Origin: QYOJ01 sp043810345
GTDB taxonomy: Bacteria; Bacteroidota; Bacteroidia; Bacteroidales; FEN-979
NCBI GenBank assembly: GCA_043810345.1
Contig: JBDROF010000006.1
Location: 12,700 to 76,699 of the forward strand
Direction of reading: 5' to 3'
DNA length: 64,000 nt
Below are positions 19,001 to 27,217 of this stretch, in pieces. Below the pieces are notes generated by a model. It was not told the DNA's origin. It ran no database searches and saw only the letters and a program-made list of their open reading frames with translations. Within the stretch, counting starts at the first letter, position 1; every line of letters starts with the position of its first letter. The position numbers and the translations under genes were made by a program.

Positions 19001-19749
19001 AGATCACATGGGATACCATTTCGGTCTCCGGAATTACCTCTGACAACAAGGCTGCCTGGATGAACTTCTACGATTACGTTTACATGTATAAGCGTGATCA
19101 GCTCATCAGCCCGGTGTTTGATTTCTCCAACTTCTCCAGTATCCTGCTCACCTTCCGCCATGCATATGCACAGCGGGACGTGTTGAAAGATTCCCTGATC
19201 ATCCTGGTTTCCGACGACTGTGGATCAACAAATACCCGTGTTTTTGCGGAAGGACCGGATGGTACTCCCAATAGGTTTGTGACCCATGAACCCATGATGG
19301 ACGCCTTCTACCCGGAAAGCGCCGACGACTGGTGCAGCGGAAGTTACGGCGTAAGCTGTTACGAAGTGGATCTCAACGCTTACTCCGGTAAACCAGATGT
19401 GAAGATTGCCTTTGAATCTTACAACCGCCGCGGGAATAACCTCTTCCTCGACGACATCACCATTACAGGAATCGTTGGGATCTCTGCCGGAACCGATCAC
19501 TCCCATTCGATCCGGGTCTATCCAAACCCGACCAAAGGAGTTGTGAATATCTCGATCGACCGGCTCTCCGGAGTTGCCACCATGAAACTATTTACGATGC
19601 AAGGTCAACATGTGTGGTCAGAACAAATCGCGGAGGCAACCGGACCAGTCACCAGGCAGTTCGACCTGAGTTCGCTGACCAGAGGGATCTACTTCCTGAA
19701 GGTGACCACCAGTCAGGCCATCCTGGTAAAAAAGATCGTGAAGGAATAA
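16087..19749 (+). CDS. T9SS-exported BNR/sortilin-like repeat protein with PKD domains
   Basis: 1220 residues. A signal peptide (MKKVLLICLGLIFTTLVAKS) is followed by a large beta-propeller region (about 120-770) carrying many Asp-box motifs of the SxDGGxTW type (TSDGGGTWE, STDGGYTWV, STDAGANWS, SSDNGVTWT). Two PKD domains follow (about 780-955, WSFAGGTPSSS and WQFSPNQ), then a lectin-like beta domain, and last an 80-residue Por-type sorting domain beginning IRVYPNPTKGVVNIS and ending KKIVKE. It should be carried across the outer membrane by T9SS and attached or released. Substrate unknown; propellers of this class are found in sialidase-like and VPS10 proteins, but no catalytic set was identified. 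Confidence 0.9.
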   Translation: MKKVLLICLGLIFTTLVAKSQSADPSSATLNDAADYPYWIAMMQDPNANFFETQQAFNRYWEHRPITKGCGWKVFKRWEYMMQDRVSADGVKPAPDFTYQAYTDYIQPVRSTGGAWTSLGPSQIPLPGPAGYEGLGRLNNIAFHPTDHFKWFVAAPSGGLWMTSDGGGTWETHTDTLPTLGVSAIVLDYTNPNIIYIGTGDRDAGDAPGLGIFKSTDGGYTWVQSTLGMGEKTVGEILMHPTNHLILIAAANGGIYRSTDAGANWSLSTPGNFKDIDFKPNDPNIVYAAAGANFYRSSDNGVTWTHITSGLTSGQRGTIAVTPANPNYVYFVQSDNSSGFKGLYRSTDVGLTFTTRSTSPNILDWSCNGSGSGGQGWYDLSLEADPANAEVIYVGGVNVWKSTNGGTTWNINSHWYGGCGVMAVHADCHMLKYSPVSGKLYACNDGGVYNTSNGGTTWTDYTETMTIGQIYKLGQAQTMKEKVINGFQDNGTYTYLVPEWVTTGGGDGMECVIDYTNASWTYHTIYYGDIFRKYNNGNEKKIAGNGTFGINESGAWVTPFILHETNPEAMFVGFKNVWRSENIRAGSLTWTKISDLGLGNNCVVVEQSPANTDILYVARYDNRLFRSDNCNAASPSWLELTSFLPSSGYPTDVEAHPTDPDVVYITINNGVYKSTDKGLTWTGITGNLPNIHLNSITYYKNAMEGLYVGTDAGVYYKDASMTDWIPFSDGLPVSAIVTELDIYYDDTIANDAIRASTYGRGLWGSDMYHSAPDADFEADKTTIPVGCGVNFTDLSYGVPTEWLWSFAGGTPSSSTLKHPVDIVYNAIGSYEVKLVVSNEAGTDSITKSAYITVSDSLLPEVDFTADNNVICAGEVVHLTDLTEYCPSSWSWQFSPNQVVYLEGTTLNSQNPIVMFTQNGAFTVTLTATNSVGSSSTTKTNFIMNGGYQLPFTDDFETGFGTQYWTIYNPDNQITWDTISVSGITSDNKAAWMNFYDYVYMYKRDQLISPVFDFSNFSSILLTFRHAYAQRDVLKDSLIILVSDDCGSTNTRVFAEGPDGTPNRFVTHEPMMDAFYPESADDWCSGSYGVSCYEVDLNAYSGKPDVKIAFESYNRRGNNLFLDDITITGIVGISAGTDHSHSIRVYPNPTKGVVNISIDRLSGVATMKLFTMQGQHVWSEQIAEATGPVTRQFDLSSLTRGIYFLKVTTSQAILVKKIVKE

Positions 19750-19768
19750 AGGAAAATTGGGTTCCTGA

Positions 19769-22282
19769 ATGAAAAGTCTGTCTGGAATAGTAATCATTCT
19801 TCTTTTTTCGGTACTCAGCCTGGGTCAAACCAGATGGCGTCCCGGCGAAATGGAGGCAAAAGTCTATCTTCATACGCCCGAGGATGTCACTACCCTCAAG
19901 AGCCTGAAACTGATGGATGAGCCGGCGCTTGAGAACGGGGTTGTCATGGCCTGGGTCTATCTGACGCCATCTGAACTGGAGAAACTGAAGGCATCCGGAC
20001 TGGAATACGTGATTACCAATCCTGACCTCAACACCCACAGTCTGCATTTCTGGGATCAGGCCGTTCTGGAAAACTACCATAACTACAACCAGTTAGTTGA
20101 ACTCTCGGACAGCCTGGCTACAAATTTCCCGGCCATTTGCCAGAAAACGATCCTTGGGACTTCACCCGGAGGCCGTGAGATGGGCATTTTGAAGATCAGT
20201 GATAATGTGAATGTCAATGAGAACGAAGCGGAAGTGATGTTTGATGGGGGCATCCATGGCGACGAGATCATGGGGCCGGAGGTGGTAATCCGCTATGCCC
20301 GGGATTTATGCCTGGGATATGGGAATGACTCCACTATAACCGATATTATCAACAACCGGGAGATCTGGTTGTACTACCTGGTCAATCCCGATGGATTTGC
20401 CAATGGGATCCGGTACAACTCCAACGGGGTGGACCTGAACCGCGATGCCGGATTCATGTGGGGTGGAGAGGGATACAGTTCCGCTCCCTTTTCGCAACCC
20501 GAAACAAAGATCCTGAGATCGCTGTGGCATGAACACAATTTCACGCTGTACAATAATTTCCACGGCGGCACCGAAGTGATCTCCCTGCCATGGAGTTACC
20601 GCGTTTCCCAGCCTCCCGACTGGGCCCATATCAACCAGCTGGCTTCTACCTATTCCAGTACATCGGGATACCCCAACCTGGGATATGGACAGGGGTGTAT
20701 CATCATGTACCAGATCATGGGCTCCACGAAGGACTACAATTATGGTATCCTGGGTCAGGTTGGATGGTCGATGGAGATCTCCATGCTGAAACAGCCTCCT
20801 GCCAGTTTGATTCCCATGTATTATAACTACAATAAACCGGCGATCACCGAGACGATTACCAGGATTGGCTGGGGTGTGGAGGGGATCATCACCGATTCCG
20901 TTACGGGTAGTCCGGTCAAAGCGGCCGTGTTCGTCGGCTCATACTATCCGGTCTATACCTATCCGCAACTGGGCGATTACCATAAATATGTACTCCCGGG
21001 CACCTACTCGGTCACTGTAAAAGCCAGCGGGTATGAGACCAGAACCATCACGGGGGTAACGGTCCCGGCACAGGGCTCTGTGGTCGCCAACATCCAGCTG
21101 GCTCCGGCTCCCGGCTGGTATGCGTACCGTACCATGGTGACCAATATTCCCTATTTCCCAAGTTCGGGATCCTATGCAGATGAGTCGTATGTCCCCGGCA
21201 TCATCGGACCGCCCGACTCGGTCAACTACAGCATCGGACGAAGCGGATACATCATCATCGACATGGGAGACACCATCTACGATGGGACTGGAGATGATTT
21301 CAAGGTCTTTGAAGGCGATTTGTCGCCCGAAGGTTACTACTGCCATGTAAGTACTGCAGTGGACGGTCCTTGGACCAGCATGGGTTCAGCTACCGGGACC
21401 ACTGCATTTGATCTCTCCACCGGGTCCATTTCCGGGATCAGGTACATCAAGATTACGGATGATGGCGACGGGCAAACCAATGTCAATGATGCCGGCTTTG
21501 ATCTGGACGGGATCGGGATCCTGACCCCTCCACTGATTGCCGATTTCATTGCCAGCAACAATACACCCTGTATAGGAGATAGTGTAAACTTTTACGATCA
21601 GTCTACCGGCAATCCAACGGGGTGGTTATGGGAGTTTCCCGGTGGAACCCCTTCCTCCTCCACGCAGCAGAATCCAACGGACATCTTCTACCCAACTCCC
21701 GGTTCGTACGATGTGACCCTGACCGTCATTAACAGTTACACACAGATCACCCTTACCAAAACGGATTTTATCAACGTAGTGGAGCCTCCGGAGGTATTTC
21801 TTGGCCCCGACACCCTGATCTGTTCATGGGAATCGGTTACGCTGGATGCGGGGAATCCGGGATGCACCTACGAATGGTCAACGGGTGAGACTACCCAGAC
21901 CATTACCGTTGATTCAACTGGTTTCGGGATGGGAATGCACTCCATCTGGGTACAGGTGACCAACAGTGAAAATTGCCAGGATCTCGATACCATCCTGGTC
22001 ACCATAGACGCCTGCACGGGTTTGGCCGAATCCCCTCTCCCCCCATCCGTCAGGATCTATCCAAACCCCAGTACAGGTACATTCTACCTGGTTGTGAATA
22101 ATCATCATGGGTCAGGAGTATGTGAGATCCTGACCACCCAGGGCAGGGTTGTTTACGCGACCGTACTGGAAAAACCAGCCGAAGCTAGGAAGATGTTCCT
22201 GCCGCATTTGAAAAAAGGCCTCTACCTGTTGCGTTTACGGTCTGACAATCAAACCGTTATTGAGAAAGTGATCATACAATAA
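19769..22282 (+). CDS. T9SS-exported M14 zinc carboxypeptidase
   Basis: 837 residues. Signal peptide (about 1-19), then an M14 domain with the zinc motif H-G-D-E in FDGGIHGDEIMGPEVV, the third zinc His in NFHGGTEVISLPW, substrate residues around NPDGFANGIRYNSNGVDLNR and the catalytic Glu in WSMEISML. A carboxypeptidase-regulatory-like beta domain (GTYSVTVKASGYETRTITG), a PKD domain (WLWEFPGGTPSSS) and a T9SS sorting domain (VRIYPNPSTGTFYL to EKVIIQ) follow. It should remove C-terminal residues from peptides outside the cell. It lies 19 nt after the BNR protein gene, so the two are probably co-transcribed and act together on external protein. Confidence 0.93.
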   Translation: MKSLSGIVIILLFSVLSLGQTRWRPGEMEAKVYLHTPEDVTTLKSLKLMDEPALENGVVMAWVYLTPSELEKLKASGLEYVITNPDLNTHSLHFWDQAVLENYHNYNQLVELSDSLATNFPAICQKTILGTSPGGREMGILKISDNVNVNENEAEVMFDGGIHGDEIMGPEVVIRYARDLCLGYGNDSTITDIINNREIWLYYLVNPDGFANGIRYNSNGVDLNRDAGFMWGGEGYSSAPFSQPETKILRSLWHEHNFTLYNNFHGGTEVISLPWSYRVSQPPDWAHINQLASTYSSTSGYPNLGYGQGCIIMYQIMGSTKDYNYGILGQVGWSMEISMLKQPPASLIPMYYNYNKPAITETITRIGWGVEGIITDSVTGSPVKAAVFVGSYYPVYTYPQLGDYHKYVLPGTYSVTVKASGYETRTITGVTVPAQGSVVANIQLAPAPGWYAYRTMVTNIPYFPSSGSYADESYVPGIIGPPDSVNYSIGRSGYIIIDMGDTIYDGTGDDFKVFEGDLSPEGYYCHVSTAVDGPWTSMGSATGTTAFDLSTGSISGIRYIKITDDGDGQTNVNDAGFDLDGIGILTPPLIADFIASNNTPCIGDSVNFYDQSTGNPTGWLWEFPGGTPSSSTQQNPTDIFYPTPGSYDVTLTVINSYTQITLTKTDFINVVEPPEVFLGPDTLICSWESVTLDAGNPGCTYEWSTGETTQTITVDSTGFGMGMHSIWVQVTNSENCQDLDTILVTIDACTGLAESPLPPSVRIYPNPSTGTFYLVVNNHHGSGVCEILTTQGRVVYATVLEKPAEARKMFLPHLKKGLYLLRLRSDNQTVIEKVIIQ

Positions 22283-22290
22283 GGAAGTCT

Positions 22291-22743
22291 ATGAAGAAAC
22301 TACTTGTTTTCATCCTGATCGGACTGGTTGCCTGTGACAACTCCGTGGATCGTCAGAAAGAGGCAAAAAAAGAGATCCTGAGTACCGATAGGGCCTTTTC
22401 TGCCCGGAGTGCTGAAGAAGGCATGAATGAAGCGTTTCTCCATTTTGCCGCTGAGGATCTGGTGAAACTGCAGGAAGGACGATTCCCGGTGATCGGGAAA
22501 GAGGCCCTGCGCGATGCGTTTACGGGTATGGCCGACAGTATGTACCGCCTTACCTGGGAGTCAGTGAAGGTGGAGGTCAGTAAATCCGGCGACCTGGGTT
22601 ACACCTTTGGGAACTACGAACTTTACGATTTTGCCCGCCGTGAGATCCGGTACGGTAACTACTTTACCGTTTGGAGGAAAGAGACTGACGGAACCTGGCG
22701 CTGGGTGCTGGACGGGGGCAACTCTACTCCCCGACCTGAATAA
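22291..22743 (+). CDS. SnoaL-like/DUF4440 lipoprotein
   Basis: 150 residues with a lipoprotein signal (MKKLLVFILIGLVACDNS, Cys at 15 in LVAC). The rest is an NTF2-like fold: EILSTDRAFSARSAEEGMNEAF, a helix pair and strands such as YTFGNYELYD and WRWVLDGGN. These match the ketosteroid-isomerase-like DUF4440 family, many of which have no known substrate. It starts 8 nt after the carboxypeptidase gene. Its site is the inner face of the outer membrane or the periplasm. Confidence 0.82.
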   Translation: MKKLLVFILIGLVACDNSVDRQKEAKKEILSTDRAFSARSAEEGMNEAFLHFAAEDLVKLQEGRFPVIGKEALRDAFTGMADSMYRLTWESVKVEVSKSGDLGYTFGNYELYDFARREIRYGNYFTVWRKETDGTWRWVLDGGNSTPRPE

Positions 22744-22751
22744 CCCTCTGA

Positions 22752-23936
22752 ATGGCATTCTCTTCCCACGGTCACCTCTGGAGCCGCAGCTTTATCATGC
22801 TGGCGCTGGGAAACCTGATGATGGCCACGGGGTTCTATTTCCTCATCCCTACCCTGCCGGTCTATGTGGTGGAGGTACTGAAGGCCCGAACCAGTGATGT
22901 GGGATACATCCTCGCTGCATACACCGTTTCAGCCCTGATCATCCGCCCCTTCACCGGAATCGCCCTCGATACCTGGGGGCGAAAATGGATTTACCTGATC
23001 TCGTTGCTGATCTTTACCCTCACCATCCTGTTCTATCCCATGATCACCTCGTTTGGCTTTTTGTTGATCCTCCGTTTTTTCCACGGTTTCTCCTGGGGAG
23101 CGACCACCACCTCAGGCATGACGGCCGTGGTGGATGTGATCCCTCCCATGAAACGTGGTCGCGGCATCGGGTACTTCGGCATCTCGTTCACCCTCGCCAT
23201 GGCAATCGCACCGGTCATCGCCCTGATGGTACTCAAATCCTGGGGGTATTACTCGATGTTCCACCTGGCTGCTGCGATCTCTATGGGCGGGTTGATCCTC
23301 GTACTCTTCGTCCGGTATCCGGTCTTTCAACCTTCTTCGGAAAAGGTAAAAATTACCTGGAAGCGGTTCATCGAACCCATGGCTGTTCCCATTTCCATTC
23401 CGATGGCACTATTCGGAGTATCGTATGGTGGGATCGTCTCCTTTATTACCCTCTATGACAAGGATCTGGGGTTGGCCCAGGCAGGCGCCTTTTTCATGAT
23501 ACTGGCCGGCGGGGTTACCGCATCCCGCCTCTTTGCCGGACAGATCTTCGACCGGTACGGCCCCAACTACCTCATGCTCTGCGGATTTCTGGCCAATATT
23601 GCGGGATTGCTGTTCCTGGCACTGATGCTGAACACCACCGGATTCCTGATCTCCGCCGGGTTGATCGGCCTGGGTGTCGGGATCCTGATGCCCACGTTGC
23701 AAACCATGGTGAACAACGTGGTAACTGTCCACCGGAGAGGAGCTGCCAATGCAACCCTGATCACAGCCTTTGACCTCGGGATAGGTCTTGGTTCACTCGG
23801 ACTGGGCTACCTTTCGGAATGGATCGGTTTCGACGGCATGTACCTGGTGTGCGTAGGGATCATGGTACTTGCCGTGATCCACTATTTCGCACACGTGAGG
23901 GAGTTCTATTCGAAGAATGTAAGACCGGAGACGTGA
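22752..23936 (+). CDS. MFS transporter
   Basis: 394 residues with about 12 membrane helices. The loop 2-3 motif is present as RPFTGIALDTWGRKWIY (a form of G.xADrxGRR) and a second, in the other half, as SRLFAGQIFDRYGPNYL. The N-terminus LALGNLMMATGFYFLIPTLPVY resembles drug/sugar-efflux-like members. The substrate is not predictable. It lies 8 nt after the lipoprotein gene. Its TGA stop (23934-23936) is part of a CGTGAGA heptamer at the head of a mixed repeat tract. Confidence 0.9.
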   Translation: MAFSSHGHLWSRSFIMLALGNLMMATGFYFLIPTLPVYVVEVLKARTSDVGYILAAYTVSALIIRPFTGIALDTWGRKWIYLISLLIFTLTILFYPMITSFGFLLILRFFHGFSWGATTTSGMTAVVDVIPPMKRGRGIGYFGISFTLAMAIAPVIALMVLKSWGYYSMFHLAAAISMGGLILVLFVRYPVFQPSSEKVKITWKRFIEPMAVPISIPMALFGVSYGGIVSFITLYDKDLGLAQAGAFFMILAGGVTASRLFAGQIFDRYGPNYLMLCGFLANIAGLLFLALMLNTTGFLISAGLIGLGVGILMPTLQTMVNNVVTVHRRGAANATLITAFDLGIGLGSLGLGYLSEWIGFDGMYLVCVGIMVLAVIHYFAHVREFYSKNVRPET

Positions 23937-24032
23937 GATAGGGCGCAGGGCGCAGGAACCAGCAGGACAACCGGAACCGACCACTGACAACAGCCGTGAG
24001 ACCCGGCAACCAGAAACAAGCAACCAGAAACC
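23930..24032. repeat. Mixed short tandem repeats between the MFS gene and rsmE
   Basis: One and a half GACGTGA units, two AGGGCGC heptamers (about 23939-23955) and two CAACCAGAAA decamers (about 24008-24032) fill the gap before rsmE. Confidence 0.65.
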
Positions 24033-24041
24033 ATTCCCAAA

Positions 24042-24745
24042 ATGAACCTCTTCTTTTCTCCGGCGATTACCCCTCCTTCCCACCAGTTCGACAAAGAGGA
24101 ATCGGGACATATCATCCGGGTTTTACGACTGAAGGAGGGGGATGCGATTCATCTGACCGATGGAAAGGGAAATATGTTTCCCTGTGAGATCACTGTGTCA
24201 GATCCGAAACAGTGCAAGGTCAGGATCCTTTCCACCACTCATACCCCCCCCCTACTTCACATGGCCTGCATATCGCCATAGCTCCTACGAAAAACATGAA
24301 CCGGTTTGAATGGTTCCTGGAGAAAGCGACCGAGATCGGGATCGATGAGATCACCCCGTTGATTTGTGCACATGCTGAACGGGCTACGGTAAAATCCGAA
24401 CGGCTGAAAAAGATCCTGATCGCAGCCATGAAACAATCGCTGAAAAGCTGTCTGCCCGTGCTTCATGAACCGCAACCGTTCGGAGAGCTGATCCGGAAAA
24501 GGTGCCCCGGACAAAAATTCATTGCCTATTGCGAAACAGGGACCGAAGCATTACTTCAAAAGGTACTGAAGAGGGGGGAATCCGCTTTGATCCTGATCGG
24601 TCCTGAAGGGGATTTCTCTCCGGAGGAGGTAGAACAGGCCAGAGAGGCTGGTTTCATCCCTGTCAGCCTCGGAAAAAGCCGGCTGCGGACGAAAACGGCG
24701 GGGGTGATGGCGTGTGTGGTGTTTCATGTAATGAACATGCAGTAG
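24042..24745 (+). pseudogene. rsmE: RsmE 16S rRNA m3U1498 methyltransferase, frameshifted at a C-tract
   Basis: The first frame gives MNLFFSPAITPPSHQFDKEE and the N-terminal PUA-like domain up to RILSTTHTPP, then ends at 24281. The second frame takes over at PTSHGLHIAIAPTKNMNRFE and gives the SPOUT methyltransferase domain with EKATEIGIDEITPL, the knot motif LIGPEGDFSPEE and LGKSRLRTKTAG. The switch is in a run of nine C (24244-24252). Ten C (or seven) would restore one 235-residue protein. A homopolymer miscount in sequencing is the simplest reading; true slippage is possible. The gene is normally single-copy and conserved. The final TAG belongs to a palindromic repeat. Confidence 0.85.
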
Positions 24746-24770
24746 GGGCGGGTTCTGAACCCGCCCCTAC
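24742..24770. repeat. Palindrome GTAGGGGCGGGTT-CTG-AACCCGCCCCTAC
   Basis: A perfect 13-bp stem with a 3-nt loop. Its left arm supplies the TAG stop of rsmE (24743-24745). I recognise this as a common dispersed repeat in diverse bacteria. It could stop transcription in either direction, although no long T-run follows. Confidence 0.85.
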
Positions 24771-24784
24771 AAATTATTATTGAT

Positions 24785-24792
24785 TACCTTTG
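24785..24792 (+). promoter_or_regulatory. Promoter -7 box TACCTTTG
   Basis: TAnnTTTG match 21 nt before the DUF4159 gene start. No good TTTG box 19-20 nt upstream was found, so this is a partial match. Confidence 0.4.
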
Positions 24793-24812
24793 TGTCCTGA
24801 TTACCGATTCCC

Positions 24813-25466
24813 ATGAAACACTTCCTCTTTCTGCTCCTTATCCTGATTACTGGCCTCTCCGCAACACAGCCCTCGTTCCAGATCGCGTTGCTGAAATACA
24901 ACGGCGGGGGCGACTGGTACGCCAATCCCACCTCCCTGCCCAACCTCGTGAAGTTTGCCAACCAGCACCTGGGAACCAATATCAGTGAGGAGATCGCTAC
25001 GGTGGAGGTGGGAAGCAACGAACTCTTCCACTACCCGTTCATCCATATGACCGGCCATGGGAATGTGCTCTTTTCGCAACAGGAGGCCCGGAATCTCAGG
25101 GAATACTTACTGGCTGGAGGATTCCTGCACATCGACGACAATTACGGGCTGGATAAATATATCCGTCCGCAAATGAAACTGGTATTTCCGGAGTTGGATT
25201 TTATCGAACTCCCGTTCTCTCACCCTATTTACCACCAGAAATTCAATTTTCCGAACGGACTTCCCAAGATCCATGAACACGACAATCAGGCTCCCCAGGG
25301 ATTTGGCCTGATCTGGCAAGGGAGGCTGATTTGCTTCTACTCTTATGAATGCGACCTCGGAGATGGCTGGGAGAACCAACAGGTGCATCACGATTCTGAA
25401 GCCACCCGGTTGAAGGCCCTGCAGATGGGAGCCAATATGCTGGAGTTTGTTTTTACCCAAGAATAG
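24813..25466 (+). CDS. DUF4159 domain protein, exported
   Basis: 217 residues: a signal peptide (MKHFLFLLLILITGLSA), then QIALLKYNGGGDWYANPTSL, VGSNELFHYPFIHMTGHGN, LREYLLAGGFLHIDDNYG and ELPFSHPIYHQKF. This is the complete DUF4159 fold, related to glutamine-amidotransferase-like domains that are often found with BatA/DUF58/MoxR gene sets in Bacteroidota. Members of that set are elsewhere in this window (32516 and 40226). The catalytic role is unproven. The stop TAG abuts an array of GGAATGCA octamers. Confidence 0.9.
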   Translation: MKHFLFLLLILITGLSATQPSFQIALLKYNGGGDWYANPTSLPNLVKFANQHLGTNISEEIATVEVGSNELFHYPFIHMTGHGNVLFSQQEARNLREYLLAGGFLHIDDNYGLDKYIRPQMKLVFPELDFIELPFSHPIYHQKFNFPNGLPKIHEHDNQAPQGFGLIWQGRLICFYSYECDLGDGWENQQVHHDSEATRLKALQMGANMLEFVFTQE

Positions 25467-25549
25467 GAATGCAGGAATGCAGGAATGCAGTAATGTAGGA
25501 ATAACATGATGCACCTGTCTAACCTGTCTAACCTGTCTAACCTGTCTAA
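25464..25549. repeat. Octamer GGAATGCA and nonamer CCTGTCTAA arrays
   Basis: Three GGAATGCA-type octamers plus a degenerate copy start at the DUF4159 stop. Four perfect CCTGTCTAA nonamers follow at 25514-25549. The second array ends next to the -33 box of the promoter described next. Confidence 0.85.
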
Positions 25550-25557
25550 CCTGTCCA

Positions 25558-25589
25558 CTTGTCCGCTTGTCCGCTTTTTCATACATTTG
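25558..25589 (+). promoter_or_regulatory. Predicted promoter of the Hdr-like operon
   Basis: CTTG at 25558-25561, 20 nt, then TACATTTG at 25582-25589. Nonamer repeats immediately upstream could change spacing to any upstream site. Confidence 0.5.
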
Positions 25590-25607
25590 CTCAAAAATTC
25601 CCCTCGT

Positions 25608-26605
25608 ATGGGCAAACTCTACGATCTTCTGGCAGCCGACGTGCGGTTCAAGGAGGGGCTGAAAGCCTGCCTTCATTGCGGTACCTGCACGGCTATTTGT
25701 CCGGCTGCCGAGTTTTACAATTACCTGCCCCGTCAGATCGTGGATATCTTCCAGATGAAAGATGACGGGAAAATCGAAGCATTGCTAAAAGGCGAGATGA
25801 TCTAGTACTGCGGGGAGTGCATGTCGTGCGTCACCCGATGCACATCCTGAGCAGGGACCTGTCTGGCGGTGGGAGATCGAACATATCGAAGAGGTGATGG
25901 AACGTCTGGGAGCCAACTACCTCAAGACCGGGCCGGGAGTTCGAAATCCCGGCGAACGTCGCTCATGCCAGCGATGTCATTTTCAGGTTCAGGAAAGAGA
26001 TTAGCATCCGGGGAAAGTGGCGGCTGGTGCACCATCAAACCGGGCAGCCACTGCGTGTGGTCGAACACATCGGATGTCATTACTCAAAAATGTTCCCTTC
26101 AAAAGGGGTGGGTGGTGCAGAATATCCCTATGTACTGATAGGGATGGTGGAAGAGTGGGGAGGTGAAGTGATCGACTATCCCGAGCGCAGGCATTGTTGC
26201 GGGTTTGGCTTCCGGCAGTATGTAGTCAGGGCAAACAGGGGGTACTCCCCGGCAAACTCGAAAAAGAAATTTGAGTCGATGAAGCCCTATAAACCCGATT
26301 TTATCCTGACGAACTGTCCGGGCTGTCCGATGTTCCTGGACAGGTGGCAATATACGCTCAGCGAAATGGAGGGAGTTACGTATGGTGAAAACGGTGAGGG
26401 GATTCCTGTACTTACTTACGAAGAGCTGGCCGGATTGATCCTGGGATACGACCCCTGGGATCTGGGATTTCAGGTACACCAGGTACCGGTCGAACCGCTG
26501 CTGGATAAGATCGGGATCCCTTATGACCCTGCTGAAAAATTTTTGGGTAAGGAGGGCAAGGATCTGGGTAAGCCGGCATCTCCGTCGGTGCTAAAGTTAT
26601 TCTGA
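25608..26605 (+). pseudogene. Decayed HdrC/HdrB-like iron-sulfur protein gene
   Basis: It begins MGKLYDLLAADVRF with the ferredoxin motif CLHCGTCTAICP. A TAG at 25803-25805 replaces the Trp expected before YCGECMSC. A second stop follows at 25848, and the stretch that should carry the rest of HdrC and the start of HdrB is missing or out of phase (WRWEIEHIEEVMERLGANY is in another frame). From about 25960 the phase of the last part is open (RFRKEISIRGKWRLVHHQTG) and gives a CCG-domain end: EHIGCHYSKMFP, RRHCCGFGFRQY and TNCPGCPMF. One stop, an internal deletion and two phase changes mean it cannot make the full protein. HdrB/C-type proteins pass electrons in heterodisulfide reductase-like complexes. 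Confidence 0.85.
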
Positions 26606-26606
26606 T

Positions 26607-26873
26607 ATGGCTAAGACTACAGTTGTCATTGGAGGAGGAGTAGCCGGTATGACTGCCGCTTCCCGGCTGGCGGATCTAGGAGAGAAGGTGGGGATTGCGG
26701 TGGGGGAAGATCGCTTCCTGGAACCTGTCGATGAACACACCCGGTTCAACCTTACCAGCCAGCCTGGTGTTTTTCTGGCCGGTGCTAGCAAAGGGCCGCT
26801 CACCATTTCAAATACCATAGCCGACGCCGGCGAGGCTGCCCTGCAAATTCATGAATACCTGAAAACCCTTTAA
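26607..26873 (+). pseudogene. HdrA/QmoA-like flavoprotein, internally deleted
   Basis: 88 residues join the two ends of a much longer flavoprotein. Residues 1-27 are the FAD-binding start (TTVVIGGGVAGMTAASRLADLG). From about residue 29 the sequence is the C-terminal part, TRFNLTSQPGVFLAGASKGP and SNTIADAGEAALQIHEYL. Full members of this family have several hundred residues between, with more FAD contacts and iron-sulfur ligands. The frame is kept, so a short peptide could be made but would not bind FAD in the normal way. It starts 1 nt after the previous pseudogene. Confidence 0.82.
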
Positions 26874-26875
26874 CA

Positions 26876-27217
26876 GTGGCTTCTGTGATAGAGTTCGGAT
26901 ACCAGGTTAACAAAGAGAGGCTCATCGATTATGACAAAAACGATAAACGGATCCTGGAGCATCTGAAAAAGCATGAACCATCCGTTCTGACCTGCATCGC
27001 GTGTGGAAGCTGCACAGCCACCTGTAGTGCGGGGCAGTTTGTTGACTTCAACATCCGCCTGGTTCAAACCCTCCTGCGGAGAGGAGAGATCGAACCGCTG
27101 AAAAAGGAGGTTCAGAAATGCATGCTCTGCGGGAAGTGTATCCTGATATGCCCCCGTGGCGTGAATATGCGGAACCTGATCCTGGCCATCCAAACCGCAA
27201 TTGATAAACTGAAATGA
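26876..27217 (+). CDS. HdrC-like ferredoxin subunit, apparently intact
   Basis: 113 residues from a GTG at 26876. Two 4Fe-4S motifs are present: CIACGSCTATCSAGQF and CMLCGKCILICPRGVNM. The start SVIEFGYQVNKERLIDYD is also family-like. This is the only member of the Hdr-like cluster without a visible lesion. It overlaps the next gene by 4 nt. With its partners broken it probably has no complex to serve, unless another copy exists elsewhere. Confidence 0.82.
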   Translation: MASVIEFGYQVNKERLIDYDKNDKRILEHLKKHEPSVLTCIACGSCTATCSAGQFVDFNIRLVQTLLRRGEIEPLKKEVQKCMLCGKCILICPRGVNMRNLILAIQTAIDKLK

